A stretch of DNA of 64,000 nucleotides from Tunturibacter psychrotolerans (GCF_040359615.1 NZ_CP132942.1:3658001-3722000), one strand, 5' to 3'. Shown: positions 43,690 to 53,569, counted from the first letter of the stretch. Notes: generated by a model not told the origin, from the letters alone. A program made the numbers and translations.

Positions 43690-45282
43690 TTAGCGCTGCT
43701 GAGCCAAGCCATAGAACTTCACCAGATCAGCCTTCATTTCCTTCAACGCATCCACATTCAGATAGACCATGTGACCCGCCGGATAGTAACCAAACTGCAC
43801 GTTATCAACCAGTTTCTCCGGCAGATCCATATGGCTCAGGTCGTACTCCGTTGAAAAGAATGGCGTAGCCAAATCAAAGTAACCATTGGCCGAAAACACC
43901 CGAAGCTTCGGGTTCTTCCGAATTGCATCCGCCAAATCCACCGCAACATCGGGCGCAGTCTGTTCCCCTCCACGTCCGCTCACGGCCCCGGCAGCTCTGT
44001 GCTTGAAGTCCCAGGCTTCATTCACCCCCGGCCCCGAGGTGTAATAAGGCTCCTGACTCATATACTTCAGCTCCCTCTGAAGGTACTCATGAAACGCCCC
44101 CACATACACTCCGCTGATCCCCGTATCCGACGGGTCGTAGCTCGGGTTCTCCCCCGCCGAGTCCTGGTCCCATCCCATAAACCGAGCATCATATCGACCC
44201 AGCGTTCGCTGATCCTCGCGCAACAACTCCTTGCGAAACCGCGTCGCTGAAATCCTCAGCTTGGCCTCCTTCACATACTCCACACTGAGCCCCGTAATCG
44301 CCGCCACCTTGGCCGCCATCGCATCGAACTGCGCCGCCGGCAACTTGTCCCCTTGCTGCAACGCCTCCGCATAAGGTCCCCGCGCAAACACTCTCGCTTG
44401 CTCCACCCACTCAGCCAGACTCAGGCTCGTCTTCACCTTGTGATAGTGAAACGCAATCGCCGCGAACGAAGGCAGGTACCCAACCGCCTCATAGTCCAGC
44501 CCGGAATTACGCCTGTTGTAGTTCAAAATCGACGACAGCAGCGTCACGCCATTGAACTCGACCCCATCATTCTGCAGCGCACTCACCAACCCCGCCGAAC
44601 GCGTCGTTCCATACGACTCGCCAAATAAAAACTTCGGCGAATTCCACCGTTGATTCGCCGTAATGTACCGCACAATAAACTTCCTGAACGCCACAATATC
44701 CTGATCGGTCCCGGCAAAGTCTTTGACCGTTCCCTTCCCAACCGCACGCGAAAACCCCGTCAACGGCGCATCGACAAACACAAGGTCGCTCTTATCCAGA
44801 AGGCTGTATTGATTCTGCACCCATTCAAACGGAGCCGGCCCCGTTGCCTCCGGACTCTGCGTCACCACCCGCACTGGCCCGAACGATCCCATATGCAACC
44901 AGATCGTCGCCGCGCCCGGTCCGCCATTGTAGAAAAAAGTGATCGGCCGGCTCTTCGCATCCACCCCATCTTCCGTATAAGCCACGTAGAAGATGCTTCC
45001 ATTCGGCTTATCCTGCTCGTCTCGTATCAGCAGATTTCCCGCGGTCGCCGTGTAGTGAACCATCCGCCCACCGGCGGCCCACTCATGCTTCGTCACCGAA
45101 CTGGCCTCTGCGGGAATTGGAACGCTCGGCTCTTCCTTCTTCGGCTCGGCTTCCCCAGCATGTTGCTTACTCTCGGCAGACTGAGAGAATGCAGGCACCG
45201 ACATTAACACCACCATCAATGCAACAACAGCGTATGGCATCCGAGATACCAACAAAAACTTCGAAGCCTCGGTCTGAGTCAA
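43690..45282 (-). CDS. Exported serine carboxypeptidase (peptidase S10)
   Basis: A 530-residue exported peptidase. A hydrophobic signal segment lies at about 15-33 (PYAVVALMVVLMSVPAFS). The alpha/beta-hydrolase shows NGGPGAATIWLHMGSFGP (oxyanion region), the nucleophile Ser223 in FGESYGTTR, an Asp in NGYFDLATPF and the His in YPAGHMVYL. This is the S10 triad, expected to remove C-terminal residues from peptides in the periplasm. The start is a TTG at 45282 with a GGAGAAG site 5 bases away; ATG 45240 is an alternative. No neighbours obviously linked. Confidence 0.85.
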   Translation of the reverse strand: MTQTEASKFLLVSRMPYAVVALMVVLMSVPAFSQSAESKQHAGEAEPKKEEPSVPIPAEASSVTKHEWAAGGRMVHYTATAGNLLIRDEQDKPNGSIFYVAYTEDGVDAKSRPITFFYNGGPGAATIWLHMGSFGPVRVVTQSPEATGPAPFEWVQNQYSLLDKSDLVFVDAPLTGFSRAVGKGTVKDFAGTDQDIVAFRKFIVRYITANQRWNSPKFLFGESYGTTRSAGLVSALQNDGVEFNGVTLLSSILNYNRRNSGLDYEAVGYLPSFAAIAFHYHKVKTSLSLAEWVEQARVFARGPYAEALQQGDKLPAAQFDAMAAKVAAITGLSVEYVKEAKLRISATRFRKELLREDQRTLGRYDARFMGWDQDSAGENPSYDPSDTGISGVYVGAFHEYLQRELKYMSQEPYYTSGPGVNEAWDFKHRAAGAVSGRGGEQTAPDVAVDLADAIRKNPKLRVFSANGYFDLATPFFSTEYDLSHMDLPEKLVDNVQFGYYPAGHMVYLNVDALKEMKADLVKFYGLAQQR

Positions 45283-45421
45283 TTCACTTCTCCGGGAGCG
45301 CTATCCAAATCCGACGCAATCCAAAACAAATTGCGGCTTTGTCGACGCGATCATCATACCTTTCCGACCGCCTCTACAAAGCCGCAATTCCGCATTCCCG
45401 GTGCTAATACTTCGGTGTTAC

Positions 45422-45868
45422 TTACGCCGTATCAAGATGGAACGGCGTCGTATAACGCTCGACCGGATACCCCTTCGCCTTCCACGCATCCAGTCCACCC
45501 TTCAGGAACTTGATCTTGGTAAAGTTGAGCTCTAACGCTCTCTCCAGAATCATCCGGCTCGTACTCTGGCTAACGCACGTGCAATAAATCACCGACTCTT
45601 TCTCCTTCGGAATCAGCGTAGCCTCGTGAAGCACCTCCTTCGGCGGAAGCCTCCTCGCGCCAGGAATTATCTCCGAATGCGCCAGCAAATCCAGCGGCTG
45701 CCGAACATCGAACAGCAGAATATCCGCATTTTCTTCCATCAATTGCCGAAGGGAGTCCGCATCGATGCTGTGCGCCTCCAGCTCTCGCCTTCGCCGCAAC
45801 TGCCTTATCCTGAAAAATCCGAACAGCAAGACCAAAAACCCAACTACGCAAATGAGAATCAGATACAT
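45422..45868 (-). CDS. Membrane-anchored rhodanese-like protein
   Basis: A 148-residue protein with one N-terminal membrane helix (residues about 2-20), a basic linker (RIRQLRRRRE) and a rhodanese domain (about 35-140). The active-site loop holds Cys96 and Cys98 in YCTCVSQSTSR, more like the CxCP-type rhodaneses than the CRxGxR type. It may carry persulfide sulfur or just bind. The substrate is unknown. It is monocistronic; the 260 bases before it contain no gene I can support. Confidence 0.78.
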   Translation of the reverse strand: MYLILICVVGFLVLLFGFFRIRQLRRRRELEAHSIDADSLRQLMEENADILLFDVRQPLDLLAHSEIIPGARRLPPKEVLHEATLIPKEKESVIYCTCVSQSTSRMILERALELNFTKIKFLKGGLDAWKAKGYPVERYTTPFHLDTA

Positions 45869-46133
45869 TTTGGTCCTCCCAACTTCCCTGCACTATCTGA
45901 TTGAAGTCCCGTGCCGAAAGATGCGATGAATTCTGCGCCAGTAACCAGATCGAGCAGTCCCAAAACCACATCCTCCTCAACAAAGTCCGCTCAAAACCGC
46001 CGCAGATGAAATTCCCCTGAAGCAAAGAGCTCTCGCCCGACCAACCTAACCATACACTTTGCACTCGCAATGACACGATTCATGCCATCTCGTTCCGACT
46101 GAAGGATCTGTTCGCGCATTTTCACTTATCGTC

Positions 46134-47333
46134 TCAAATCCGCAGGAAGATCCGCTTCCGATAAAGCAGACCCACGATCGACATATTAAGGCAGACAATC
46201 GTAATGGCATACGCCAGAGACGCATGGATCGGCTTCATCCACGAAGCAAAACCATACTGGTATCCCCACGCATGCAGGCTCAAGTCAGCGCCACCAGCCC
46301 TCACATGAATCCGGTCGCTCAGTGTAGTGATCACATTTGAAAGCACAAACGCGAAGATCGCATTGGTGCCAAAGATCAGCGCAGGCCGAGCCCACCACCG
46401 CCACCGCCTCATATCAAGGATCACAAAGCACACGCAAAACGCCAGCAGACTTACCCCACTGCTGAACAGCGCAAACGTACTCGTCAAAATCTTCTTATTG
46501 ATAGGAAGCCAGGGCTGCAGAAACCACCCCGCCAGCACAAGCACCAACCCAGCCAAAGCCAGCCCCAATGCCTTCTGCCCATCCGAGCGTCTGCCACGCA
46601 TCCACTCCCCCGCAAGCACACCGATCAAAAGCGTAGCCAACGCAGTCACCGTCGAAAGGATCCCCTCAGGGTCATACGTCACTCCGTACCCAGGCGTAGT
46701 CCCGTACGCCCACATATGCCGAGTCCCAATGATGGCGCGGTCCACATAAGCCGCAACATTGCCCACTGAATCCAGACGGCCAACTCCGAACCCAGGCACC
46801 GGCACAAGCTTCAACACCGCCCAGTACCCACCAAGAAGACAACCCGTCAAGGCTCCAATCATAAAAATGCCACGCCCACGAAATCGCCCATCGCCGCGAC
46901 TCCACAGATAGATCATGCCGCCGCAAAGATAGCAGATCGCAATTCGCTGCAGAATCCCCGGAATACGCACCGTATGCAGATCGTAGTCAGGAAACCCATT
47001 CACCAGCAGGCCAATCACGAAGAGCACAACGCAGCGCGCGACGATGTGCCGAGCGAGCGTCCCGCGGTCGGCCCCACGTTCAATCCTCGCCGCGAACGAA
47101 AGCGTAATCGCAACCCCACTCATAAACAAAAAGCACGGAAAGATCATGTCGGTCGGCGTCGCACCGTTCCACTGTGCATGCAGCAACGGCCAATACACCG
47201 CGCTGTAAGTTCCGGGATCGGTCACCAGAATCATTCCAGCTATCGTCAGACCGCGCAAAACATCGAGAGACATCAACCTCGCATCGCGCACACCAACCCC
47301 GGAATCTTTCTTCTGCAAAATTAAACCCGTCAT
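46134..47333 (-). CDS. NagX-like membrane protein (DUF5009 / HGSNAT family)
   Basis: A 399-residue multi-pass membrane protein with about ten hydrophobic segments. The N-terminal signature LDVLRGLTIAGMILVTDPG is typical of the DUF5009/heparan-alpha-glucosaminide N-acetyltransferase group, with TPTDMIFPCFLFMSGVAITL and RIPGILQRIAICYL following. In N-acetylglucosamine catabolic loci such proteins (NagX) are proposed to transport or acetylate amino sugars. No nag genes are next to it here, so the role stays open. Upstream lies a tonB-type gene in the opposite direction. Confidence 0.82.
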   Translation of the reverse strand: MTGLILQKKDSGVGVRDARLMSLDVLRGLTIAGMILVTDPGTYSAVYWPLLHAQWNGATPTDMIFPCFLFMSGVAITLSFAARIERGADRGTLARHIVARCVVLFVIGLLVNGFPDYDLHTVRIPGILQRIAICYLCGGMIYLWSRGDGRFRGRGIFMIGALTGCLLGGYWAVLKLVPVPGFGVGRLDSVGNVAAYVDRAIIGTRHMWAYGTTPGYGVTYDPEGILSTVTALATLLIGVLAGEWMRGRRSDGQKALGLALAGLVLVLAGWFLQPWLPINKKILTSTFALFSSGVSLLAFCVCFVILDMRRWRWWARPALIFGTNAIFAFVLSNVITTLSDRIHVRAGGADLSLHAWGYQYGFASWMKPIHASLAYAITIVCLNMSIVGLLYRKRIFLRI

Positions 47334-47505
47334 AGACGTGTCAACTTTCTACAGACAACAAAGAGCAAAGTCCATTATTTAATCGATTCAGCACATTCGG
47401 GCACCCAAACTTCAACCTGCGCTTGACCAAAGCTAAGGCTGAGATTTGAAAACATTCAGAGTCGTGCAATACCTGCTACTCTCTCTATGAATTTCGGACG
47501 ACACC

Positions 47506-48012
47506 ATGACCGCTACAAAGCTCAGCGTCATAACGTTCCTCATCGGAGTTACGGTTCAAACCGTCGTCTTCGCGAATCCAGCTTTGGCTCTCCCGCAACA
47601 GGCTTCACCCGCCGCATCATCCCCAGAAAACAAGAAGCCGGACGCACAAGCTAGTCCCAAACCGTCGCTCCCCAATCCAGATTTCTTCGGCATCTATCAC
47701 GCTGGAGACGGAGTTACACCTCCGAAGCTCATCTTCTCTGTCGAGCCAGAATTCTCCGAAAAAGCGAGAAAGAAAAAGATTGGAGGCGACTGCCTAGTCT
47801 CTCTGATCGTGACTACGAACGGCACGGCAACTGACATACACGTCGCGAAATCGATCGCCGATACGGTGGCCGCGAAGCAACGTGAGGCAGCCCTCGAACT
47901 CGACCAGAACGCTGTCAAAGTCGTCGCGCAGTATCGGTTCACCCCCGCGACCTACCGCGGCACTCCTGTCCCGCATCGGTTGAACGTCGAAGTGAACTAC
48001 ATGATTTTCTAG
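47506..48012 (+). CDS. TonB-family periplasmic protein
   Basis: A 168-residue protein. An N-terminal hydrophobic segment (about 7-28) acts as a signal or anchor, a Pro/Ala/Lys-rich linker follows (about 30-70), and a TonB C-terminal domain covers about 75-167, with GDCLVSLIVTTNGTATDIHV, then FTPATYRGTPVPHRLNVEVNY. It would connect inner-membrane energy to outer-membrane receptors, or, being short, work as a periplasmic adaptor. No exbBD is nearby. The next gene, RecQ, is 109 bases away. Confidence 0.83.
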   Translation: MTATKLSVITFLIGVTVQTVVFANPALALPQQASPAASSPENKKPDAQASPKPSLPNPDFFGIYHAGDGVTPPKLIFSVEPEFSEKARKKKIGGDCLVSLIVTTNGTATDIHVAKSIADTVAAKQREAALELDQNAVKVVAQYRFTPATYRGTPVPHRLNVEVNYMIF

Positions 48013-48121
48013 CTCCACCTAACGAAGTCAAACTCCATCCAGGACTCAAGCTATCTACCTCGAGTTCCACACAAGCCGCTTCGCCCTCACGCGAAGATTA
48101 TGCGAAACTCGATCTAGCAGC

Positions 48122-50617
48122 ATGAACCTCGAAACCCTCCTCCATCAAACCTTCGGCTTCGCTGAGTTTCGCGCCAACCAGGAGGCCGTATGTCGCGCCG
48201 CTACCGATGGCCGCGACGTCCTGCTAGTCATGCCCACCGGAGCAGGAAAATCCCTCTGCTATCAGCTCCCCGCCATCGCCCGCGGTGGCACCGCCCTCGT
48301 CATCTCCCCTCTCATCGCGCTCATGGACGACCAGGCCACCAAGCTCACCGCCGCCGGCCTTCGCGTCGCCCGCATCCACTCCGGCCTCTCCCGCGACGAA
48401 GCCCGTCAAGCCTGCCGCGACTACCTCGACGGCACCCTCCAGTTCCTCTTCATCGCGCCCGAGCGCATGCGCGTCCCCAACTTCCCTGAAATGCTCGCCC
48501 GCCGCAAGCCTTCCCTCATCGCCATCGACGAAGCCCACTGCATCTCCGCGTGGGGCCACGATTTTCGCCCCGACTACCGCACCCTCGGCGACTTCCTCCC
48601 CGCCCTGCGCCCTGCCCCCGTCATCGCTCTCACCGCCACCGCCACGCCCACCGTCCAGCGCGACATCATCACCCAACTCAAACTCACCCAACCCGACCTC
48701 TTCATCCACGGCTTCCGTCGCCACAACCTCGCCATAGAGGTCGTCGAGCTCTCCAAGCCCCGCCGCAACGAGTTCACCGCCAACCTCCTCAAGGAAAAAT
48801 CCAACCGCCCCGCCATCGTCTACGCACCCTCACGCAAAGCCGCCGAAGACCTCGCCTCCACACTAGGCGGATCTGCCGCCGCCTACCACGCCGGCCTCGA
48901 CCCCGCCACACGCGAGCGCGTCCAGCGCCACTTCCTCTCCGGCAATTTGGAAGTAGTGGTAGCAACCATCGCCTTCGGCATGGGCATCGACAAAGCCGAC
49001 GTCCGCACCGTAGTCCACACTGCACTCCCCGGCTCCGTCGAGCAGTACTACCAGGAGATCGGCCGCGCCGGACGCGACGGCAAACCCTCCCGCACCGTGC
49101 TCCTCCACTCCTTCGCCGACCGCAAGATGCACGACTTCTTCCTCGAGCGCGACTACCCCGCCATCACCGACCTCACCCGCGTTGCCGCCCTTCTCACCAG
49201 CGACTACCAGATGCCCGACCTCCTCCGTCAGCGACTCCAGATGGAAGCCGAGACCTTCGACAAGGCCGTCGAAAAACTCATCGCCCAGGGCGCCGCCAAC
49301 ATCGACATGGGCGGCAACGTCCGCGCTGCCGAAGACGCCCCCCGCAGCGCCGCCTGGCGCAAAGGCTACGACGAACAAATCAACTTCCGCCGCTCTCAAA
49401 TCGACCGCATGGTCCAGTTCGCCGAATCCGCCCAGTGCCGCATGGCCGCGCTCATCCAGCACTTCGGCGACACCGACGACGGCCTCCGCCCCTGCGGCCA
49501 CTGCGACTTCTGCGCCCCGCTGAGCGCCACAGCACAAACCTTCCGTCAACCCACCACCGAAGAAGAACGCCAACTCCGCGCCATCCTCCGCGCACTCGAC
49601 GGCCAAACCCGCGCCACCGGCAAACTCCACACCGAGCTCTCCACGGGCCCCTTGCGCAACACCCCCGCCGCCGAGCGCAAAGTCTTCGACACTCTCCTCG
49701 ACGCCCTCACCCGCTCCGGCCTCATCACACTGATCACCGATCAGTGGACTAATCCCGAAGGCAACGTCGTCACCTACAAAAAAGCAGCCCTCACTCACGA
49801 AGGCCGCACCCTAACTGGCCCCCTCCCTCCCGATCTCCTCCTCAAAGACGCAGGCCAAGCCGCCACGTCGCGCAAAAAATCAGGAACAAGCAACAAAGCC
49901 AAACCATCCAAGGCCTCTCTCAAAGCCGAGCGCGACCAAACCACCGCAGCCTACACGCCAACGCAAAAATCCCTCGAAGCCAACCTCCGAGAGTGGCGCA
50001 AAACCGAAGCCGCCAAAACCGGCAAACCCGCCTTCATCGTCTTCGGCGACAGCGTCCTCCACAACCTCGTCCTCGCAGCTCCGCAGACGATCTCCCAACT
50101 CCTCACCGTCTCCGGCATAGGCCAGGAAAAAGCCGACCGCTACGGCGCAGACCTCATCGCTCTCTGCCGCGCCGAAGCTACCAGCGGCATCATAGACTCC
50201 TCCAACCCTCGCGTCACCCGTTCGCCAAACGTCACCTCCGCCACAACAAGAGCCCTCCCGCATACAAAAGAATCGCCATCTCGACCGGAGCGCATCGAAG
50301 TGGAGAGACCCGCCTTCCTCTCTACCGCCAATAGCATCCCCACAGAAACCTTCACTCGCCAGCGCGCCACCGCACCCGACCCAATCGAATCCCTGACCCC
50401 AGACCAACAAGCCCTCGACGAACGTCTCCGCGACTGGCGCAAAGCCGAGTCCGAACGCCTCGGCCTCCCTCTCTTCTTCGTCCTCGCCTCCACCACCCTC
50501 CGCAACATAGTCCTCGCCCGACCACAAACCCTAACCCAGCTCAAATCTATTCAGGGCCTAGGCCTCGAAAAAGTAGAAAAATTCGGCCCCGGAATCATAG
50601 AAGTCTGCACCACCTGA
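48122..50617 (+). CDS. recQ: ATP-dependent DNA helicase RecQ with two HRDC domains
   Basis: An 831-residue 3'-5' superfamily-2 helicase for DNA repair. It shows Walker A (MPTGAGKSLCYQLP, Lys43), the DEAH box in IDEAHCISAWGHDFRP, motif VI QEIGRAGRDGKPS, and a zinc region with C-x2-C-type residues (CRMAALIQHF, PCGHCDFCAP). After a winged-helix part come two HRDC domains: about 600-690 (SLEANLREWRKTEA) and 750-831 (LDERLRDWRKAESERLGL). E. coli RecQ is shorter (about 610) with one HRDC; the second copy is a duplication. The linker between them is Ser/Thr/Pro rich. Confidence 0.92.
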   Translation: MNLETLLHQTFGFAEFRANQEAVCRAATDGRDVLLVMPTGAGKSLCYQLPAIARGGTALVISPLIALMDDQATKLTAAGLRVARIHSGLSRDEARQACRDYLDGTLQFLFIAPERMRVPNFPEMLARRKPSLIAIDEAHCISAWGHDFRPDYRTLGDFLPALRPAPVIALTATATPTVQRDIITQLKLTQPDLFIHGFRRHNLAIEVVELSKPRRNEFTANLLKEKSNRPAIVYAPSRKAAEDLASTLGGSAAAYHAGLDPATRERVQRHFLSGNLEVVVATIAFGMGIDKADVRTVVHTALPGSVEQYYQEIGRAGRDGKPSRTVLLHSFADRKMHDFFLERDYPAITDLTRVAALLTSDYQMPDLLRQRLQMEAETFDKAVEKLIAQGAANIDMGGNVRAAEDAPRSAAWRKGYDEQINFRRSQIDRMVQFAESAQCRMAALIQHFGDTDDGLRPCGHCDFCAPLSATAQTFRQPTTEEERQLRAILRALDGQTRATGKLHTELSTGPLRNTPAAERKVFDTLLDALTRSGLITLITDQWTNPEGNVVTYKKAALTHEGRTLTGPLPPDLLLKDAGQAATSRKKSGTSNKAKPSKASLKAERDQTTAAYTPTQKSLEANLREWRKTEAAKTGKPAFIVFGDSVLHNLVLAAPQTISQLLTVSGIGQEKADRYGADLIALCRAEATSGIIDSSNPRVTRSPNVTSATTRALPHTKESPSRPERIEVERPAFLSTANSIPTETFTRQRATAPDPIESLTPDQQALDERLRDWRKAESERLGLPLFFVLASTTLRNIVLARPQTLTQLKSIQGLGLEKVEKFGPGIIEVCTT

Positions 50618-50683
50618 TCTCCACGCCGCATAAGGTAAACTGGCCCCGCTCAGTAGACGAAACTTCGAGCAACATGAGGCCAA

Positions 50684-50968
50684 ATGAACCGCCATCTTTC
50701 GGGCAAACTCATCGCCGCATTGATTATGGGATTACTCCTGGGCTTGTCCTTCGTCCACAGTAGTCAGTTGGTAGTTCGACATGGGCGTCAGGCGTTCATG
50801 ATCGCGCAGGAGCACCGTTTTGATCGCTTCACCTCTGCTCCGCACACCTTCATTCACATCCTTGGCGTCATCATCGCCACCTGCCTGTTCCTCTTCTTCT
50901 ACGAACTGCTCGCCTTCGGAGCCCAGCGCACCCTCAAAGCTCCCACATCAGTCTTCACTGAAAAATAA
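50684..50968 (+). CDS. Small two-helix membrane protein
   Basis: A 94-residue protein with hydrophobic segments at about 8-27 (LIAALIMGLLLGLSFV) and 58-80 (ILGVIIATCLFLFFYELLAF). A GAGG site precedes ATG 50684. It lies 30 bases before the glyoxalase-like gene on the same strand. I do not recognise the family. Confidence 0.55.
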   Translation: MNRHLSGKLIAALIMGLLLGLSFVHSSQLVVRHGRQAFMIAQEHRFDRFTSAPHTFIHILGVIIATCLFLFFYELLAFGAQRTLKAPTSVFTEK

Positions 50969-50998
50969 GGCGCCAGGTCGCAATCACGGAGGCCAACA

Positions 50999-51376
50999 AT
51001 GCCGGACGCAACAGCGGCCAAGAGAATCAGCCCCATATTGGCAGTAGCCGACATGGAAGAGACCGTTGCGTTCTATCGAGAAGTTCTCGGCTTCACACCC
51101 ATCATGAAGTCGCCGGCGTATTCCATAGTGGAGCGAGACGGCCAAACCATCCACTTTCAAAAAGCCGCGTCAGAGGAAGTCATGAACTGCGTCCGCGGCC
51201 ACACCGAAATCTACATCGAGGTCTCCGGCATCCATCCCCTGTGGGAGCACGTGAAATCCTTCAAAAATCGCTACACAATCAAAGATCTCTTCGACCGCGA
51301 CTACGGCATGACCGAATTCCACATCTCCGATCCCAACGACTGCCTGGTATTTGTCGGAGAGCCAATCGCTAAGTAA
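50999..51376 (+). CDS. Glyoxalase/VOC-fold protein
   Basis: A 125-residue VOC-superfamily protein with one beta-alpha-beta-beta-beta repeat pair: ISPILAVADMEETVAFYREVLGF and later DYGMTEFHISDPNDCLVFVGE. Metal-ligand-like residues (His, Glu) are present, but substrate and metal cannot be stated. It is close to the antibiotic-resistance/glyoxalase-like small proteins of this fold. GGAGG 6 bases before the ATG is a strong site. Probably cotranscribed with the membrane protein upstream. Confidence 0.8.
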   Translation: MPDATAAKRISPILAVADMEETVAFYREVLGFTPIMKSPAYSIVERDGQTIHFQKAASEEVMNCVRGHTEIYIEVSGIHPLWEHVKSFKNRYTIKDLFDRDYGMTEFHISDPNDCLVFVGEPIAK

Positions 51377-51456
51377 TCACGCGCGCTCGCAAACCCGACT
51401 GAATGACTATTCATTTCATGCTTTTTTGTGCTAACGTCCGATAGGACGAGCCAGCC

Positions 51457-51999
51457 ATGACCGAACCCGAGCGCAACTCCGAAACCTCCGACAACGCCCG
51501 CCACACCCCCATCTCGATGGACGGCAATCCCACCATCGACGAACGCGCCAATCACTGTTTCGGCTGCGGCCCCGCCAACCCTCAGGGCCTTCATCTCACC
51601 TTCACCACCGACACCTCCAACCCCGAGGCCATCACCGCCACCTGCCACTTCCAGCTGGACCGCATGCACGAAGGCCCCCCGGGTCACATCCACGGAGGCA
51701 TCGTCGCCGCCCTGCTCGACGAAGCCATGAGCAAGCTCAACCGTCCCCTCAACGTCCTCGCCATGACGCGCCACATGGAGATCGACTACCTTCGTCCAGT
51801 CCCGCTCTACCAACCGCTCGTCCTCATAGGCCGCCATCTCAACCGCCCCGCGAAAGACGGCACACCAGGCCGCAAACTCTTCCATCAGGCCGAAATCCAA
51901 CACTCCGATGGCACGGTCCTCGCCCGCAGCAAGGGCCTCTTCATCGCCATCGACGAAAAGCTCCTCTTCGCCGCCGGCATCACCCCACCGCCAGCCTGA
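51457..51999 (+). CDS. PaaI/hotdog-fold thioesterase
   Basis: A 180-residue hotdog-fold acyl-CoA thioesterase-like protein. CFGCGPANPQGLHL opens the domain, and HIHGGIVAALLDEAM (about 86-100) is the PaaI/DUF4442 signature with the catalytic-type Asp/Glu. It probably hydrolyses acyl-CoA thioesters in the cytoplasm, perhaps aromatic ones. The N-terminal 25 residues are polar and may be extra. Substrate unknown. No operon partner. Confidence 0.83.
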   Translation: MTEPERNSETSDNARHTPISMDGNPTIDERANHCFGCGPANPQGLHLTFTTDTSNPEAITATCHFQLDRMHEGPPGHIHGGIVAALLDEAMSKLNRPLNVLAMTRHMEIDYLRPVPLYQPLVLIGRHLNRPAKDGTPGRKLFHQAEIQHSDGTVLARSKGLFIAIDEKLLFAAGITPPPA

Positions 52000-52054
52000 T
52001 CTCCGGCCAACGGCCGAACCCAGGCCCCTTATGATTCCCAGAAAAGGTACACAA

Positions 52055-52067
52055 GCCACGAAGTGGC
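52055..52067. repeat. GAA-triloop hairpin 1 (GCCAC-GAA-GTGGC)
   Basis: Five-base perfect stem around GAA. The same core CACGAAGTG occurs at 53018-53032 and 53570-53582 with different but still complementary flanks, and once more at 53480-53489 (minus) without extended pairing. Confidence 0.55.
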
Positions 52068-52112
52068 CGCCCCACGCGTAGTGGGCCCGTCCGGCGGACG
52101 AGCGTCAACAAA

Positions 52113-52832
52113 CTACCCAGCCTCACCCCAATACCCCTGGTCCTCGAGAAAATACTCCTCATCCCAGGTATGCACCATCGTCTTGAAGAACATCCAAACC
52201 ATTCGCCAATGCCCGAGTTTTTGAAACCGCCGATTCGTCGTCAGCACCCGCCCGCGCACAATCCGAAACCGCTGCCGCGCCACGCCCTTCGACAGCAAAT
52301 AATCCTCAGCAAACAAAGCCCGCTCATTGAACCCACCCAGCGCCCAAAAAACCTCGCGGTCAAACAGCATAAACATCCCCGTAGCAAACGGCTTCGTAAA
52401 CGATCCCACCCTCTGCATCAGGTTATTTCCCGCATACAGCAGATCATCGAAAAAACTACCCTGCCGGCAAGCAATGTTGGTAGTCGCCAGATGCAATCCT
52501 CGCCGCTCCATCCGCCACAGCGCCCTTCGCAACAACGTAGGCTCCGGCAGTTCCACATCCGCATCCAGAAACAACACATACTTCGTCGCAGTCAGCTTCG
52601 CGCCCGCGTTCCGCCCCACCGAAGGCAACCCACCCGGCACCACCTCAACCGCAAGCCGATCGCGAAATCCCAGCGCCACCTCTACAGTCCCATCAGTCGA
52701 ACCCGCATCTGCCACCAGCACACGCGTCCCCGCCATCCCCACATAGTCCTGTTTGCAAAGAGACTCCAGCAACCTCGGCAGCATCGCCACTTCATTCTTG
52801 GCAGGAATCACGATCGTCAGTTCACCAACCAT
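52113..52832 (-). CDS. Family 2 glycosyltransferase
   Basis: A protein of about 239 residues with the GT-A fold: TIVIPAKNEVAMLPRLLESL at the start, LVADAGSTDGT, and the DxD-type YVLFLDADVELP. ALFAEDYLLSKGVARQ supplies the acidic catalytic region. It transfers a sugar from a nucleotide donor to an unknown acceptor. I prefer ATG 52832 because GGAGG lies 7 bases before it; an earlier start at 52856 is possible. No other glycosyltransferase is adjacent. Cytoplasmic, no membrane helix. Confidence 0.85.
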   Translation of the reverse strand: MVGELTIVIPAKNEVAMLPRLLESLCKQDYVGMAGTRVLVADAGSTDGTVEVALGFRDRLAVEVVPGGLPSVGRNAGAKLTATKYVLFLDADVELPEPTLLRRALWRMERRGLHLATTNIACRQGSFFDDLLYAGNNLMQRVGSFTKPFATGMFMLFDREVFWALGGFNERALFAEDYLLSKGVARQRFRIVRGRVLTTNRRFQKLGHWRMVWMFFKTMVHTWDEEYFLEDQGYWGEAG

Positions 52833-53017
52833 TCCGGAGCCTCCGTCAGGGCACACACCGCCCCTTATGCGAAGCTTGAGCCTGCAACCCTCGGATCCGG
52901 ATAAACCACCGTTGAATTTTCAGCTAAATCCAGCCCAATAGCCTCAAACTCGTTAACGGCTTCGCCATATCCTTCGTTGGTCGGCGCGAAGATCTTCATC
53001 GACCCGAAGGTGTGTGC

Positions 53018-53032
53018 ACCCACGAAGTGGGT
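53018..53032. repeat. GAA-triloop hairpin 2 (ACCCAC-GAA-GTGGGT)
   Basis: Six-base perfect stem around GAA, between the glycosyltransferase and cupin genes, touching the cupin stop. Its flanks differ from copies 1 and 3 but still pair. Confidence 0.55.
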
Positions 53033-53436
53033 CACCGCCGGTATTGCTCCTCGCTGACGTGGTCCATCCACTCCACCGCTTTGCCATCCAGTCGTTCCTG
53101 AATCGCGATGTGCGTCAGAGCCGTAGTCGGCGTAGCCCCGTGCCAATGCTTCTCTCCCGGAGCAAACCAAACCACATCGCCCGGATGAATCTCCTCAACC
53201 GCGCCGCCCTCCCGCTGAACCCAGCCACATCCCGCAGTCACAATCAGAGTCTGCCCCAACGGATGCGTATGCCACGCAGTGCGCGCTCCCGGCTCGAACG
53301 TGACGCTGGCACCACCAACAAATGCCGGATCGGGCGCTTGAAAGAGCGGGTCAATCCGAACCGTGCCTGTAAACCACTCTGCCGGACCTTTCCCCGAGGG
53401 CTGCGAACCGCTGCGCTTGATCTCCATAAATGCCAT
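53032..53436 (-). CDS. Cupin-domain protein (quercetinase-like)
   Basis: A cupin of about 135 residues. Cupin motif 1 reads [19 protein letters not shown], with the two His and a Gln, and motif 2 is [13 protein letters not shown]. The family (DUF861/quercetin dioxygenase-like, small carboxymuconolactone-associated cupins) often binds a metal; substrate unknown. A longer frame runs to 53649, but that stretch has repeat-like and out-of-character sequence. I start it at ATG 53436; ATG 53427 (MEIKRSG) is equally good. Confidence 0.75.
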   Translation of the reverse strand: MAFMEIKRSGSQPSGKGPAEWFTGTVRIDPLFQAPDPAFVGGASVTFEPGARTAWHTHPLGQTLIVTAGCGWVQREGGAVEEIHPGDVVWFAPGEKHWHGATPTTALTHIAIQERLDGKAVEWMDHVSEEQYRR

Positions 53437-53569
53437 TCTAATGGCGGATCGAGCTGCGCGTGCACCCTGAGCGGGCGCCACACTTCGTGGTGTGTATACC
53501 GGCTTCGCCCGAGCCTCCCGGAAAGATTCTTCCTCGACCAACGGGAGAGCCAATCGAAGGGGGACACAC

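Noticed and set aside
52865..52999. 44-residue minus-strand frame starting MKIFAPTNEGYGEAV
   Set aside because: It looks protein-like but has no ribosome binding site and no family; too little to support a gene.
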